A stretch of DNA of 64,000 nucleotides from NCBI RefSeq assembly GCF_025847235.1, contig NZ_JAOZEW010000016.1:62001-126000 (forward strand). Direction: 5' to 3'. Below the pieces are notes generated by a model. It did no database searches and was not told where the DNA came from. It was given only the letters and a program-made list of their open reading frames with translations. Source of the DNA: Flavobacterium shii (lineage in GTDB: Bacteria; Bacteroidota; Bacteroidia; Flavobacteriales; Flavobacteriaceae). A program made the translations under genes and the position numbers. Below are positions 33,236 to 41,978 of the stretch, piece after piece. How positions within the stretch are numbered: the first letter of the stretch is position 1; each line of letters begins with the position of its first letter.

Positions 33236-35137
33236 ATGCAAGAAGCATTAGCAATTCTTCAAAAATACTGGAAACATGATAGTTTCCGACCTTTACAAAA
33301 CGAAATCATCGATTCGGTTTTAAATGGTCAGGACACTTTTGCCTTATTACCAACTGGTGGCGGAAAATCTATTTGTTTTCAGGTTCCGTCGATGATGACA
33401 GAAGGGATATGCCTGGTGATTTCGCCTTTGGTTGCCCTGATGAAAGATCAGGTTGCCAATTTGCAAAAGCGCGACATTAAAGCGATTGCTCTTACTGGTG
33501 GAATTCATACCGAAGAAATTATTAATCTTCTGGACAATTGTCAATTTGGGAATTATAAATTTTTATACCTGTCGCCAGAACGATTGCAATCGGACTGGAT
33601 TCTTGACCGTGTAAAAAACTTACCTATAAATTTTATTGCTATAGACGAGGCACATTGTGTTTCGCAATGGGGACATGACTTTCGCCCAGCCTATCTAAAA
33701 ATCTCGGAACTAAAAAAGTACTTCCCGAAGATTCCATTTTTGGCCTTGACCGCTACAGCAACACCGAGAGTTATTGAAGATATCAAAACCGAATTGGGAT
33801 TAAAAAATCCTAAACTTTTCCAGCAATCTTTTGCTCGCGAAAATATCGCCTATATGGTATTCGAGGTCGAAGACAAACTATACAGAACGGAGCAGATTCT
33901 TAAAAAAAATCCGCAACCTTCTATTATATATGTACGCAACCGAAAATCTTGTTTAAGTATTTCGGCTCAATTACAATCTTTAGGATTTAAAGCTACCTAT
34001 TATCATGGTGGCCTTACGACTAAAGAAAAAGATAAAAACATGCAATTGTGGATGAGCGAAGAAGCTCAAGTTATTGTTGCCACAAATGCGTTCGGGATGG
34101 GAATCGACAAACCCAACGTAAAAACCGTAATTCATACCCAACTACCAGAGAATATAGAAAACTATTATCAGGAATCTGGTCGTGCGGGAAGAAATGGCGA
34201 AAAATCATTTTCGGTTTTACTCACCAGCGCTTCGGATACTGCTCATGCCGAAAGTCAGTTTATACAGACTCTTGCTGACAAAAAGTTCCTGAAGACCATG
34301 TATATCAAGCTTTGTAATTATTTCCGGATTGCCTATGGTGAAGGAATCGATGAAGAATTCTCTTTTAATCTGAATCGTTTTTGCAATAAATACGAATTCC
34401 CTACTTTAAAAACATACAATGCTTTACAATTTCTGGATAGACAAGGAATCATTACTTTATCACAGGGGTTTTCGGAAAAAATAACAATGCAATTTCTTAT
34501 CGAATCAAGAGAGGTTATACGTTATGTAAGTTTAAACTCAAATGATGAAGAAATTATTCTGGCAATTTTGCGTACTTATCCAGGCATTTACGAGATAAAA
34601 ACTCCCTTTAACCTACAGCTTATCGCTAAAAAATCAAATAGTTCGGAAGCAGAGATTCATACTGTTTTACAAAAACTAAAAGAAAAAGGTATCATAGAAT
34701 ACAATAGCAAGAACAACGATTCTACTATATTATTTAATGAAGTACGAGAAGATGATCTCACAATTAATAGGGTTTCAAAATATCTGGAAAAACAAAACAA
34801 CTTAAAGAAAGATCAATTACAATCGGTTTTGGATTATGTAAACGAAAAGAAAACATGCAAAAACAGACTGATTCTAGCTTATTTTGGAGAAAAAACCACT
34901 ACCGATTGCGGTATTTGTTCCTATTGCATCACCAAGAAAGATAAAAAAGGCAAAAAACCTAATAACTCTATAGCACAAACTATTCTTGATTTATTAAAAA
35001 ACGAAGATTTGAGCTCTAGAGATATCCAAACCCGAACCAACATTAGTGCCGATGATGTCGTCCATACATTACAAGAATTACTGGAAGACGATCGCATTAT
35101 AATAAAACCAAATAATAAATATACCTTAAAATCATAA
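33236..35137 (+). CDS. recQ: ATP-dependent DNA helicase RecQ (short form)
   Basis: 633 residues. Helicase motifs: Q-motif region FRPLQNEII, Walker A LPTGGGKS near 39, DEAH box IAIDEAHCVSQWGHDFRP near 138-155, motif VI YYQESGRAGRNG near 306. Beyond the helicase core are a winged-helix-like region and a zinc-binding Cys cluster (TCKN, DCGICSYC, near 545-565). A C-terminal helical tail replaces a canonical HRDC domain. It unwinds recombination intermediates 3'-5'. The stop overlaps the fmt start (TAATG), implying translational coupling. Confidence 0.92.
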   Translation: MQEALAILQKYWKHDSFRPLQNEIIDSVLNGQDTFALLPTGGGKSICFQVPSMMTEGICLVISPLVALMKDQVANLQKRDIKAIALTGGIHTEEIINLLDNCQFGNYKFLYLSPERLQSDWILDRVKNLPINFIAIDEAHCVSQWGHDFRPAYLKISELKKYFPKIPFLALTATATPRVIEDIKTELGLKNPKLFQQSFARENIAYMVFEVEDKLYRTEQILKKNPQPSIIYVRNRKSCLSISAQLQSLGFKATYYHGGLTTKEKDKNMQLWMSEEAQVIVATNAFGMGIDKPNVKTVIHTQLPENIENYYQESGRAGRNGEKSFSVLLTSASDTAHAESQFIQTLADKKFLKTMYIKLCNYFRIAYGEGIDEEFSFNLNRFCNKYEFPTLKTYNALQFLDRQGIITLSQGFSEKITMQFLIESREVIRYVSLNSNDEEIILAILRTYPGIYEIKTPFNLQLIAKKSNSSEAEIHTVLQKLKEKGIIEYNSKNNDSTILFNEVREDDLTINRVSKYLEKQNNLKKDQLQSVLDYVNEKKTCKNRLILAYFGEKTTTDCGICSYCITKKDKKGKKPNNSIAQTILDLLKNEDLSSRDIQTRTNISADDVVHTLQELLEDDRIIIKPNNKYTLKS

Positions 35138-36084
35138 TGGAAAAATTAAGAATCATATTTATGGGAACTCCCGAATTTGCAGTAGGAATTCTAGACACCA
35201 TAATAAAGAACAATTATAATGTTGTAGGAGTTATTACTGCTGCAGACAAACCCGCAGGCCGTGGACAAAAGATAAAATATTCGGCTGTAAAAGAATACGC
35301 ATTAGTAAATAACTTGCCTTTATTACAACCAACGAGCCTAAAAGACGAAGCTTTTTTATCTGAATTAAAAGCCCTGAATGCTAATTTACAAATCGTAGTA
35401 GCATTTAGGATGTTACCAAAAGTAGTTTGGGAAATGCCATCACTAGGAACATTTAATCTACATGCTTCCCTCCTTCCTAATTATCGTGGTGCCGCTCCTA
35501 TAAACTGGGCAATTATAAATGGCGAAACCAAAACTGGGGTCACTACTTTCTTTATAGATGATAAAATCGATACTGGAGCAATGATTCTTAGTTCTGAAAT
35601 AAAAATAGAACCAACAGAAAATGCCGGACAATTACATGACAGATTAATGCATTTAGGAAGTGAAACAGTTATAGAAACTTTAAAAGCAATTGAATCTGGA
35701 AATGTAACTACTATAATTCAGGAAGACAATGCCGAAATTAAAACAGCTTACAAGCTAAACAAAGAAAACTGCAAGATAGACTGGACAAAACCAGCAGCTG
35801 TAATTAATGATTTAATAAGAGGTTTGAGTCCTTATCCAGCAGCATGGACTTTTCTTAAAGATAAAGAAGAGGAATTAAGTGTGAAAATATATGAAGCAAA
35901 ATCACTTCTAGAAGCCCATAATCTTGAGATTGGAACTTTAATTAGCACCAAAAAAGAGATTAAAATTGCTGTTGTTGATGGTTATATTCAGTTATTGAGC
36001 TTACAACTACCGGGTAAAAAACGAATGGCTGTTGCCGAATTACTCAACGGAATCACTTTTTCTGACCAGACAAAGGTCTACTAA
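35137..36084 (+). CDS. fmt: Methionyl-tRNA formyltransferase
   Basis: 315 residues. The N-terminal formyltransferase domain (1-205) has MGTPEFAV, the catalytic Asn-His in FNLHASLLPNYRGAAPI (near 106-122) and Asp in FFIDDKIDTGAM (near 143). The C-terminal OB-fold (210-315) contains GLSPYPAAWTF, which binds tRNA. It formylates initiator Met-tRNA for translation start. Complete and of usual length. It overlaps recQ by one base, an order often kept in Flavobacteria. Confidence 0.95.
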   Translation: MEKLRIIFMGTPEFAVGILDTIIKNNYNVVGVITAADKPAGRGQKIKYSAVKEYALVNNLPLLQPTSLKDEAFLSELKALNANLQIVVAFRMLPKVVWEMPSLGTFNLHASLLPNYRGAAPINWAIINGETKTGVTTFFIDDKIDTGAMILSSEIKIEPTENAGQLHDRLMHLGSETVIETLKAIESGNVTTIIQEDNAEIKTAYKLNKENCKIDWTKPAAVINDLIRGLSPYPAAWTFLKDKEEELSVKIYEAKSLLEAHNLEIGTLISTKKEIKIAVVDGYIQLLSLQLPGKKRMAVAELLNGITFSDQTKVY

Positions 36085-36104
36085 CATCAACAAAATAAGG
36101 CTAC

Positions 36105-36120
36105 TCACTAAATTTAGTGA
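36105..36120. promoter_or_regulatory. 16-bp palindrome TCACTAAATTTAGTGA, copy 2
   Basis: Identical to the palindrome at 23383-23398 and shares CT before and T after it. It lies 21 bp after the fmt stop and 71 bp before the -33 element of the HU promoter. It could be an operator; it has no T-run and is a poor terminator. Confidence 0.5.
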
Positions 36121-36190
36121 TACTTTTGGGTAGCTTTATGAACAAAAAAAATAAGTTATTAACAATTCAAACTAAAATTAAACAAAACGC

Positions 36191-36220
36191 TTGCAAGGAA
36201 CGTATTTCCTACTAAATTTG
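36191..36220 (+). promoter_or_regulatory. HU gene promoter
   Basis: TTG (36191-36193), 19-nt spacer, TAAATTTG (36213-36220), a complete Bacteroidota promoter 43 bp before the HU start codon. Confidence 0.8.
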
Positions 36221-36263
36221 TGTATTGACAATTTTTTTTAACCAACAATTAATAACTATTATT

Positions 36264-36536
36264 ATGAACAAATCAGAATTAATCGATGCTATTGCTGCTG
36301 ATGCAGGAATTACCAAAGCTGCGGCAAAATTAGCTTTAGAATCATTTTTAGGAAACGTAGGTGCTACTTTGAAAAAAGGTGGAAGAGTTTCATTGGTAGG
36401 TTTTGGATCTTGGTCAGTATCAGCAAGAGCTGCGAGAGATGGTAGAAACCCTCAAACTGGAAAAACTATCCAAATCGCTGCTAAAAATGTTGTAAAATTC
36501 AAAGCAGGAGCTGAATTAGAAGGTGCAGTTAACTAG
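36264..36536 (+). CDS. HU family DNA-binding protein
   Basis: 90 residues from ATG 36264. The longer frame from 36225 would overlap the leader and lacks the HU N-terminus. The sequence MNKSELIDAIAADAGITK, VGFGSWSV and ARDGRNPQTGKTIQI is classic HU: a helical dimer interface and the beta-arm carrying RNPQTG and the intercalating Pro. It bends and compacts DNA. It has its own strong promoter and terminator, in keeping with a highly expressed nucleoid protein. Confidence 0.97.
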   Translation: MNKSELIDAIAADAGITKAAAKLALESFLGNVGATLKKGGRVSLVGFGSWSVSARAARDGRNPQTGKTIQIAAKNVVKFKAGAELEGAVN

Positions 36537-36566
36537 TAACAAGTTACATACGCTTTTAATATAATT

Positions 36567-36595
36567 AAAACCTTCCATATGGAAGGTTTTTTTTT
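36567..36595 (+). terminator. HU gene terminator
   Basis: AAAACCTTCC/GGAAGGTTTT around AT, then a long T-run. It overlaps a spurious upstream extension of the next gene, which supports starting that gene at 36663. Confidence 0.92.
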
Positions 36596-36662
36596 ACTGT
36601 TTAACGATTTTATTTACGATTTTAAAAATTTTATTCTTAAATTTAATAAAAATTGTAACGAT

Positions 36663-37223
36663 ATGATTTCAGAAAAATTAAAAAAAGGACACCTGCTTAT
36701 AGCTGAGCCTTCTATAATTGGAGACTTATCATTTAACAGATCCGTGATCTTATTAGCAGATCACAACGAACAGGGCTCGATAGGTTTCATTATAAATAAG
36801 CCACTAAAATATACCATTAATGACTTAATTCCAGAAATCCACGCCACATTCAAGATCTATAATGGTGGCCCAGTTGAGCAGGACAATCTCTATTTTATCC
36901 ATAATATACCTGATTTAATTCCGAATAGTGTCGAAATTTCAAACGGAATATATTGGGGAGGAGATTTTGAGTCTACAAAAGATCTAATTAACAGCGGCGC
37001 AATCAACAAGAACAACATACGTTTCTTTTTAGGTTACACCGGCTGGGATGAAAACCAACTCGAAACAGAAATGCAGGGTAACTCCTGGATTATAGCCGAT
37101 AATAATTACAAGAATAAAATTATCGGAAAATCACCAACCCATTTCTGGAAAGAACAAATTATTGAACTGGGAGGCGATTATCTTATCTGGTCCAATGCAC
37201 CAGAAAACCCATACCTCAACTAA
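36663..37223 (+). CDS. YqgE/AlgH family protein
   Basis: 186 residues from ATG 36663. The in-frame ATG at 36579 lies inside the HU terminator and is rejected. Family marks are GHLLIAEPSIIGDLSFNRSV, EQGSIGFIINKP, YNGGPVEQDNLYFIH and FFLGYTGWDENQLE, typical of UPF0301. The fold is known but the function is not; the AlgH name comes from alginate regulation in Pseudomonas. No relation to that pathway is implied here. Convergent with the aminotransferase gene, leaving 2 bp between stop codons. Confidence 0.92.
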   Translation: MISEKLKKGHLLIAEPSIIGDLSFNRSVILLADHNEQGSIGFIINKPLKYTINDLIPEIHATFKIYNGGPVEQDNLYFIHNIPDLIPNSVEISNGIYWGGDFESTKDLINSGAINKNNIRFFLGYTGWDENQLETEMQGNSWIIADNNYKNKIIGKSPTHFWKEQIIELGGDYLIWSNAPENPYLN

Positions 37224-37225
37224 TA

Positions 37226-38059
37226 TTAAGTGATACTTTCATTAAGTCTTTGCGTTAATATACCAGAAATTTTAGTAGTAAATTCTTTTTTTCGGTATTT
37301 GGTTATTGGCTGTATACCTTTTATAACATTAGTAAGAAACAATTCATCGGCTTTTTGAAGATCAAACGGCGATATTGGTTCTTCCATAACTTCTATGTCT
37401 GTTAGTTTTTTGGCCAAAGCCAAGATTTGTTTACGCATTACACCATTCAGGCATCCTTCGGAAACTGGTGGTGTAATCAACTTATTACCCAATAACATAA
37501 ACAAATTCCCTTGCAATGCTTCGACTACATTCTTACTATCATTTAATAGAATACAATTATCTAAGCCATTTTCATTTGCATAAATACTTCCTGTAATATT
37601 TATAATTTTATTAGTCGTTTTTATAGAAGACAATAACTGCTTGGTTACATAAAAATCTTTATAAAGATCAACTTCATATTGATTTTCATTTACTTCGTAT
37701 GCTTTATTATCCAAAGCCGTAGCATGAATCAGGAACGAAATTGTATTGTTTTGTGGTAAATAATATCCTCCATCATTACGATATACTGTAATTCTTGCTC
37801 TTGCAGAATCCGAAAGCGAATTATAGTTAATTAATGAAAGAATTTGCTCCTCGAGGTATTCCATTGTAAAGTTCATCGGAATCTCCATTCTAACCACGCG
37901 CATTGAAGCCATTAATCTAAAATAATGATCTTCTAGAAAGAGAATTTTGTTATTTACTATTTTAAGGGTTTCAAAAACACCGTCACCGTATAAAAAAGCG
38001 CGATTTTGAGTTAGTAAATTATCGTTCTGCCCTACTATGTTTCCATTAAAATTGATCAT
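37226..38059 (-). CDS. Class IV PLP-dependent aminotransferase
   Basis: 277 residues with the fold type IV pattern: GDGVFETLKI near 26-35, FRLMASMRV, a likely PLP Lys in LLSSIKTTNKI near 145, NVVEALQGNLFML near 178 and GCLNGVMRKQIL near 202. The family includes branched-chain and D-amino-acid transaminases and aminodeoxychorismate lyase (PabC). Length and overall motifs fit a PabC-like or D-amino-acid-type enzyme, but the substrate cannot be fixed. A terminator separates it from the START-domain gene upstream, so it needs its own promoter. Confidence 0.85.
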   Translation of the reverse strand: MINFNGNIVGQNDNLLTQNRAFLYGDGVFETLKIVNNKILFLEDHYFRLMASMRVVRMEIPMNFTMEYLEEQILSLINYNSLSDSARARITVYRNDGGYYLPQNNTISFLIHATALDNKAYEVNENQYEVDLYKDFYVTKQLLSSIKTTNKIINITGSIYANENGLDNCILLNDSKNVVEALQGNLFMLLGNKLITPPVSEGCLNGVMRKQILALAKKLTDIEVMEEPISPFDLQKADELFLTNVIKGIQPITKYRKKEFTTKISGILTQRLNESIT

Positions 38060-38062
38060 AAA

Positions 38063-38087
38063 AAAACCCTGAATTTAGTTCAGGGCA
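38063..38087 (-). terminator. Terminator between START-like gene and aminotransferase gene
   Basis: CCCTGAA (38068-38074) pairs with TTCAGGG (38079-38085), and an A-run on the left gives U's in the minus transcript. The hairpin ends almost at the aminotransferase start codon (38057-38059), so it could also act as an attenuator. Confidence 0.8.
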
Positions 38088-38113
38088 AATATAAGTTATA
38101 AAATAGACTTTTA

Positions 38114-38506
38114 CTAAACTGATCCGATAAGATGTTTAAGGTCTGAGATTTGATTTTCCCACAATTGTTTTGCTTCGCCAAGTTCTTCTTTCTCAGCAAA
38201 ATCGACTACCATGAGCGAAACATCTTTCGTTATCTCGTCCACAAGAATATGCAATTCAAAGAAATATTCGGTGTCTTTGCTGCTCTCGTCAACCCATTTG
38301 AACTTAACTTTTTCGCCCGTTTTTTTGGATGCTAAACGTGCTTTTTCCTGAGAATCATTCCAGATGAAAGTAAAAAACTCTCCACGTGAATTTACATTAT
38401 CTGCAAACCATTCAGATAAGCCTGATGGTGTAGATATATACTGATATAACAACTGCGGAGATGAATTTATAGGAAACTCGATTTCGTAACGTACTTTTAG
38501 ATCCAT
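38114..38506 (-). CDS. START/AHSA1-like domain protein
   Basis: 130 residues covering one helix-grip (SRPBCC) domain: YEIEFPINSSPQLLYQYIST, PSGLSEWFADNV, FTFIWNDSQEKARL, and a C-terminal helix LWENQISDLKHLIGS. This START-like protein is conserved across Bacteroidota, and the fold usually holds a hydrophobic ligand. Neither ligand nor process is known here. Monocistronic with a terminator immediately downstream. The last core gene before the tRNA and the integrated element. Confidence 0.85.
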   Translation of the reverse strand: MDLKVRYEIEFPINSSPQLLYQYISTPSGLSEWFADNVNSRGEFFTFIWNDSQEKARLASKKTGEKVKFKWVDESSKDTEYFFELHILVDEITKDVSLMVVDFAEKEELGEAKQLWENQISDLKHLIGSV

Positions 38507-38593
38507 GTGCCAGATTTAATTTTTCGGAAATATAAGAATATATCTCCGAAAAAAAGAGTTTTTTAAAAATATTTTTTTTTCTTTCATTTCTGC

Positions 38594-38623
38594 TTGTTAA
38601 CTCTAAATTAATTTTTATATTTG
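38594..38623 (+). promoter_or_regulatory. tRNA-Met promoter
   Basis: TTG (38594-38596), 19-nt spacer, TATATTTG (38616-38623), a perfect Bacteroidota promoter ending 35 bp before the tRNA. Confidence 0.85.
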
Positions 38624-38658
38624 CACCCGCAATGAGGGAATGATTTCCTACTGCAAAT

Positions 38659-38732
38659 GGCGAGATAGCTCAGTTGGTTAGAGCGCAGGATTCATAACCC
38701 TGAGGTCCCGAGTTCAAATCTCGGTCTCGCTA
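38659..38732 (+). tRNA. tRNA-Met (anticodon CAT)
   Basis: 74 nt folding as a cloverleaf: acceptor GGCGAGA/TCTCGCT with one G-T pair, D arm with GTTGGTTAG, anticodon loop TTCATAA, T arm CCGAG/CTCGG with TTCAAAT, discriminator A. CCA is not encoded. A CAT anticodon can also be a lysidine-modified Ile tRNA; elongator Met is favoured but not proved. Its 3' end is the likely attachment site of the element that follows, and the integrase starts 66 bp downstream. Confidence 0.93.
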
Positions 38733-38765
38733 CAAAGCTAAAAAGGCTAAAAATATAGATTTTAT

Positions 38766-38798
38766 GCGGTTTTAAAGAAATTTAAAACCGCTTTTTTT
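38766..38798 (+). terminator. Terminator directly before the integrase ATG
   Basis: Perfect 11-bp stem GCGGTTTTAAA/TTTAAAACCGC with a GAAA tetraloop, then seven T's at 38792-38798. The integrase ATG begins at the next base, 38799, so transcripts from the tRNA promoter should end right at the integrase start. Confidence 0.93.
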
Positions 38799-40010
38799 AT
38801 GTCAAAAATTCGACACCTCTTAACTAAAGAATACGCTAACGCATACGATTTGACTTATAAGAAACTATATTCTTCCCCAAGTATTTACGATGCTAAAGGC
38901 GACTTATCAAAGCGCTGGTACGTCTATTACTCTTTTCGAAATCCTGAAACTGAAAAATTAGAACGACAAACTCCCATTTATTCGGGAGTAAATCAATTCA
39001 AAACTGTTAAAGAACGTCGAGAAGCAATAAAAATTCTCGCTAAAGCAATCGAAACCATTCTTGAAAATGGTTACAATCCTTATGATGATTCTATTTCTGT
39101 TGATGAATTAAAAAAATACAGTATTCCTGATGCGGTTACATTTGCACTTGATTTAAAGAAAAACTCGTTAAAAGAAAATAGTTATCGTGATTTTAGAGTT
39201 AGAATAAAATCATTTGAGAAGTGGCTTTTATCAAATGGCTATGAAAACAGATATATTACAAGTGTAAATAAAAAAGCTGCAATTGGTTTCTTAAATGATG
39301 TTTTAACAGCAACAAGCCCAAAAAACAGAAATAACACAAGGGCAAATCTGTCTATGTTCTTTCAAACTCTTGAAGACAACGATATAATTACGGATAATTT
39401 TATAAAAAAGATTAATGTTTTAAAATCTACTCCAGAGAGGAATAAAACATTTAGCACAGAACAAGAGAAAGACATATTAGAATATCTACTAAAGAATGAT
39501 ACTCTTTTGCTTTTATTTATTCAATTTGTTTCACTTAACCACTTGCGCCCAATTGAGGTAGTTCGATTAAGAATAAAGGACATTAATATAAAAGATAGAC
39601 TTATTTATGTTCGAGCTAAAAACAAGCCTGTAAAGACTAAAATCATCCCTGAAATCCTACTGAATGAATTACCAGAATTAAATAAGTACAATGGAGAAAG
39701 TTTTTTATTTACTCCTAAAGGAATAGGCTTCGACTGGACAACGAATGAAACAGATAAACGTGGTTATTTTGGTGATCGATTTAAAAAAGTAAAAGACAGT
39801 TTAAAACTAAGTAAAGATTATGGTCTTTATAGTTTCAGACATACATTCATAACCAAGCTATATAAAGAACTGGTTAAAAATAGCACACCTAACGAAGCAA
39901 AAAGCAAATTAATGTTGATTACTGGGCATACTACAATGAGTGCATTAGAGAAATATTTACGTGATATTGATGCTGTCCTTCCTGACGATTATTCTGAACA
40001 TATCAAATAA
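38799..40010 (+). CDS. Phage-type tyrosine integrase
   Basis: 403 residues: an arm-binding/SAM-like N-terminal part (about 1-215) and a catalytic domain with Arg250 (NHLRPIEVVRL), Arg347 (YSFRHTF, the usual HxxR His replaced by Tyr/Ser context), His377 (TGHTT) and nucleophile Tyr386 (ALEKYLRD). It is the large Bacteroidota phage/ICE type, unlike the 298-residue XerD of this window. It would integrate and excise the element at the adjacent tRNA-Met. The start codon abuts a terminator with no room for a leader, so expression in the integrated state may be low. Confidence 0.9.
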   Translation: MSKIRHLLTKEYANAYDLTYKKLYSSPSIYDAKGDLSKRWYVYYSFRNPETEKLERQTPIYSGVNQFKTVKERREAIKILAKAIETILENGYNPYDDSISVDELKKYSIPDAVTFALDLKKNSLKENSYRDFRVRIKSFEKWLLSNGYENRYITSVNKKAAIGFLNDVLTATSPKNRNNTRANLSMFFQTLEDNDIITDNFIKKINVLKSTPERNKTFSTEQEKDILEYLLKNDTLLLLFIQFVSLNHLRPIEVVRLRIKDINIKDRLIYVRAKNKPVKTKIIPEILLNELPELNKYNGESFLFTPKGIGFDWTTNETDKRGYFGDRFKKVKDSLKLSKDYGLYSFRHTFITKLYKELVKNSTPNEAKSKLMLITGHTTMSALEKYLRDIDAVLPDDYSEHIK

Positions 40011-40156
40011 TTCAAAAATTTCTTCACAATCCAACTTCCATTGCAGTTCTTCCGAATACAAAAAATATTTAAAAGTCTAAATTCTATTAACAGAAGCTAC
40101 TTCAACAATAAAACTGTCACCTATTTTAATAGAAGATTACTTCAAAATTAAGTAAT

Positions 40157-40188
40157 TTGTGCAGTCTAAATTTCAACTGTATCTTTAC
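40157..40188 (+). promoter_or_regulatory. Promoter of the 186-aa gene
   Basis: TTG (40157-40159), 20-nt spacer, TATCTTTAC (40180-40188), near consensus, 26 bp before the ATG at 40215. The rest of the 204-bp gap after the integrase holds nothing recognised. Confidence 0.6.
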
Positions 40189-40214
40189 ATATTAACAAAA
40201 AAAATACAGATAAA

Positions 40215-40775
40215 ATGACAAACAACGAATCAAAAAAAGATGACAAAAACATTTTCAAAATTAATCACTATTACTATTTAGCAAACTTTTATTCTGATGA
40301 AATCGGAGAAAATTACATCCCAGTCCGTGTAATAAACAAAATAGAGAATAAATCCATTTCTTTCTTGAATTTGCAAGACAACACAGAATTTCAAATACCA
40401 ATAAATAATGAATATCTGTTTCAACATAGAGACCTATATTTCTCCGAAGAACTATTAGAAAAATTAAGGTTTAAAGAAGTTCAATCAGAAAACAACATAG
40501 AATACTTATCGGAAAACGTTCATTATGTTTTATTTGAAAAGGGAGTTTTTTTGCTGATATGGATAAAATGGGCTACAAATAAACAAAAGAAAATATTTTT
40601 AAAAAAAAGATTAATTGATATTTGGAATAATTCTGATGAAAACTATTCATTTAATAATATAATAAATTTAGAAAACGAACTCAACTCGGTAGAAGATTTA
40701 TTTGAAAGATTATCCGACAATAGCTCTTTTGAAGAAACTGATAATTTTGTAAAAGAACTGAAAGTGGAATTTTAA
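40215..40775 (+). CDS. Unrecognised 186-aa element protein
   Basis: A soluble acidic protein with no signal peptide or membrane segment. After a Lys/Asp-rich start it has a beta-rich part (YYYLANFYSDEIGENYIPVRV, ENKSISFLNLQDNTEF), a central hydrophobic strand (VFLLIWIKWATN near 115) and an acidic helical tail. It is the only plus-strand gene between the integrase and the repressor, and has its own good promoter, so it is probably expressed in the integrated state like a cargo or lysogenic-conversion gene. No family recognised. Confidence 0.6.
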   Translation: MTNNESKKDDKNIFKINHYYYLANFYSDEIGENYIPVRVINKIENKSISFLNLQDNTEFQIPINNEYLFQHRDLYFSEELLEKLRFKEVQSENNIEYLSENVHYVLFEKGVFLLIWIKWATNKQKKIFLKKRLIDIWNNSDENYSFNNIINLENELNSVEDLFERLSDNSSFEETDNFVKELKVEF

Positions 40776-40830
40776 AAAACACTTCTCGTTCCCTCTATTA
40801 ACTCGAGTATAAAAGACATCTTTAAAGGTA

Positions 40831-40866
40831 AAAAAAAAATACCGTTACAATTTGCAACGGCATTTT
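40831..40866 (-). terminator. Terminator at the end of the virion-like block
   Basis: CCGTTACAA (40842-40850) faces TTGCAACGG (40852-40860), one G-U pair in RNA, with a run of A's at 40831-40840 giving U's on the minus strand. It closes the long minus-strand operon ending with the gene at 40892. Confidence 0.85.
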
Positions 40867-40891
40867 TCAATAAAATAAAGCTAACAGTATT

Positions 40892-41716
40892 TTAAACTGG
40901 CATTGCTTCTAATTCTGGAACATTTTTCCAACGAACATATAAGTTTATCGATGCACCATCACCGTCTATTAAAGAACGGACAGACAAAGTATCACTAGTG
41001 GCATTTGGTTGATAATCCGCGAGAGAAACTACAAACGAGGGATCAGCATTTAAAAAGGTAAATGTATTACTATCAGGATTAACGATGAAATACACATCAA
41101 ATTCTAAATGACGTGTGCTTATAAAAAACCTAAAAAACATATCATCTAAAGAAAGCAAAGAAGATGTATTTAATTGATTTTCAGTATCGGGAATTATATC
41201 GCTTCCTCCAAAATAAGGTTTAAAATATGGTTCTAATGAATCCTCCAGATAACCGCCATATTGAAACGTAAAATAGGCGTTATCATTCTCAACACGACTC
41301 ATCCTTACAAATTTGGAGTTTTTGGTTATAAAACTTTTACTATAGACAAATGTAGGTCTAACGATACCATATAACGAACAAGTACCACTAGCAGCCCCCG
41401 AACCGCCATTACCTTTACCATCTGAAAAGAAAAACTTCTTAGCCAATTCAAATAAGAAATCATTAAAGCCAGCTGCATCAATAGCAGGCTCGCATTGCTC
41501 GCAATTAACCTGCGTATAGTCCAATATCAAAGGATTTTCGCCAAATGTAGCATTCGAGTGAATTTTAAATTTGTTTGAAGCTTCGGGAATTCTCAAAAGA
41601 TTTTGAGCAGGATTAAAAGAAGTAATTAAAGTGTTGTCTAATTTCATCAACAACACATTACCGTTTTCATCTTTTATAAACTTTAAGATTCTTGGGTCGG
41701 GAATTGCAGCGCTCAT
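40892..41716 (-). CDS. Putative virion structural protein (274 aa)
   Basis: Last gene of the minus-strand block. No signal peptide or membrane helix. The N-terminal 90 residues (DPRILKFIKDENGNVLLMKL, NPAQNLLRIPEASNKFKIHS) look like a small adaptor domain. A Gly/Ser hinge (KGNGGSGAASG near 105-115) leads to a beta-rich C-terminal domain with many aromatic residues (YFKPYFGG, FDVYFIVN). Hinge plus beta domain resembles a receptor-binding or spike protein. It starts 3 bp after the basic 74-residue protein gene. No homologue recognised, and the structural role is inference from location. Confidence 0.5.
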   Translation of the reverse strand: MSAAIPDPRILKFIKDENGNVLLMKLDNTLITSFNPAQNLLRIPEASNKFKIHSNATFGENPLILDYTQVNCEQCEPAIDAAGFNDFLFELAKKFFFSDGKGNGGSGAASGTCSLYGIVRPTFVYSKSFITKNSKFVRMSRVENDNAYFTFQYGGYLEDSLEPYFKPYFGGSDIIPDTENQLNTSSLLSLDDMFFRFFISTRHLEFDVYFIVNPDSNTFTFLNADPSFVVSLADYQPNATSDTLSVRSLIDGDGASINLYVRWKNVPELEAMPV

Positions 41717-41719
41717 TTT

Positions 41720-41944
41720 TTACTTTTTAGATTTTGAAGCCTTTCTTACTGTTGGCTTTTTAACTGTTTTTTTCTTTGCAGGTTTGGCTTTCGTTGTAGT
41801 AGCTTTTGCTTTTACGATTTTACCGCCTTTGATGTATTTGAATCCTTTCTTTAGTGTTCCATCAGATTTAAGCCCTGTTCCTTTAATAACACTACTACAC
41901 ACTTTTTTTAATCCTTTTACTGTTGGTTTTTTCTTTACTGCCAT
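41720..41944 (-). CDS. Lys/Ala-rich basic protein (74 aa)
   Basis: About a third of the residues are Lys. After an N-terminal segment (VCSSVIKGTGLKSDGTLKKG, then FKYIKGG) the last 40 residues are a histone-H1-like Lys/Ala/Thr/Pro tail (ATTTKAKPAKKKTVKKPT). Proteins like this condense DNA, for example bacterial H1-like proteins and viral core proteins. It lies between a 65-bp repeat and the last gene of the virion-like block. Packaging or nucleoid function is inference from composition. Confidence 0.62.
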   Translation of the reverse strand: MAVKKKPTVKGLKKVCSSVIKGTGLKSDGTLKKGFKYIKGGKIVKAKATTTKAKPAKKKTVKKPTVRKASKSKK

Positions 41945-41978
41945 GATTGATTGTTTTTTTGATTGATGATTTTGAATT

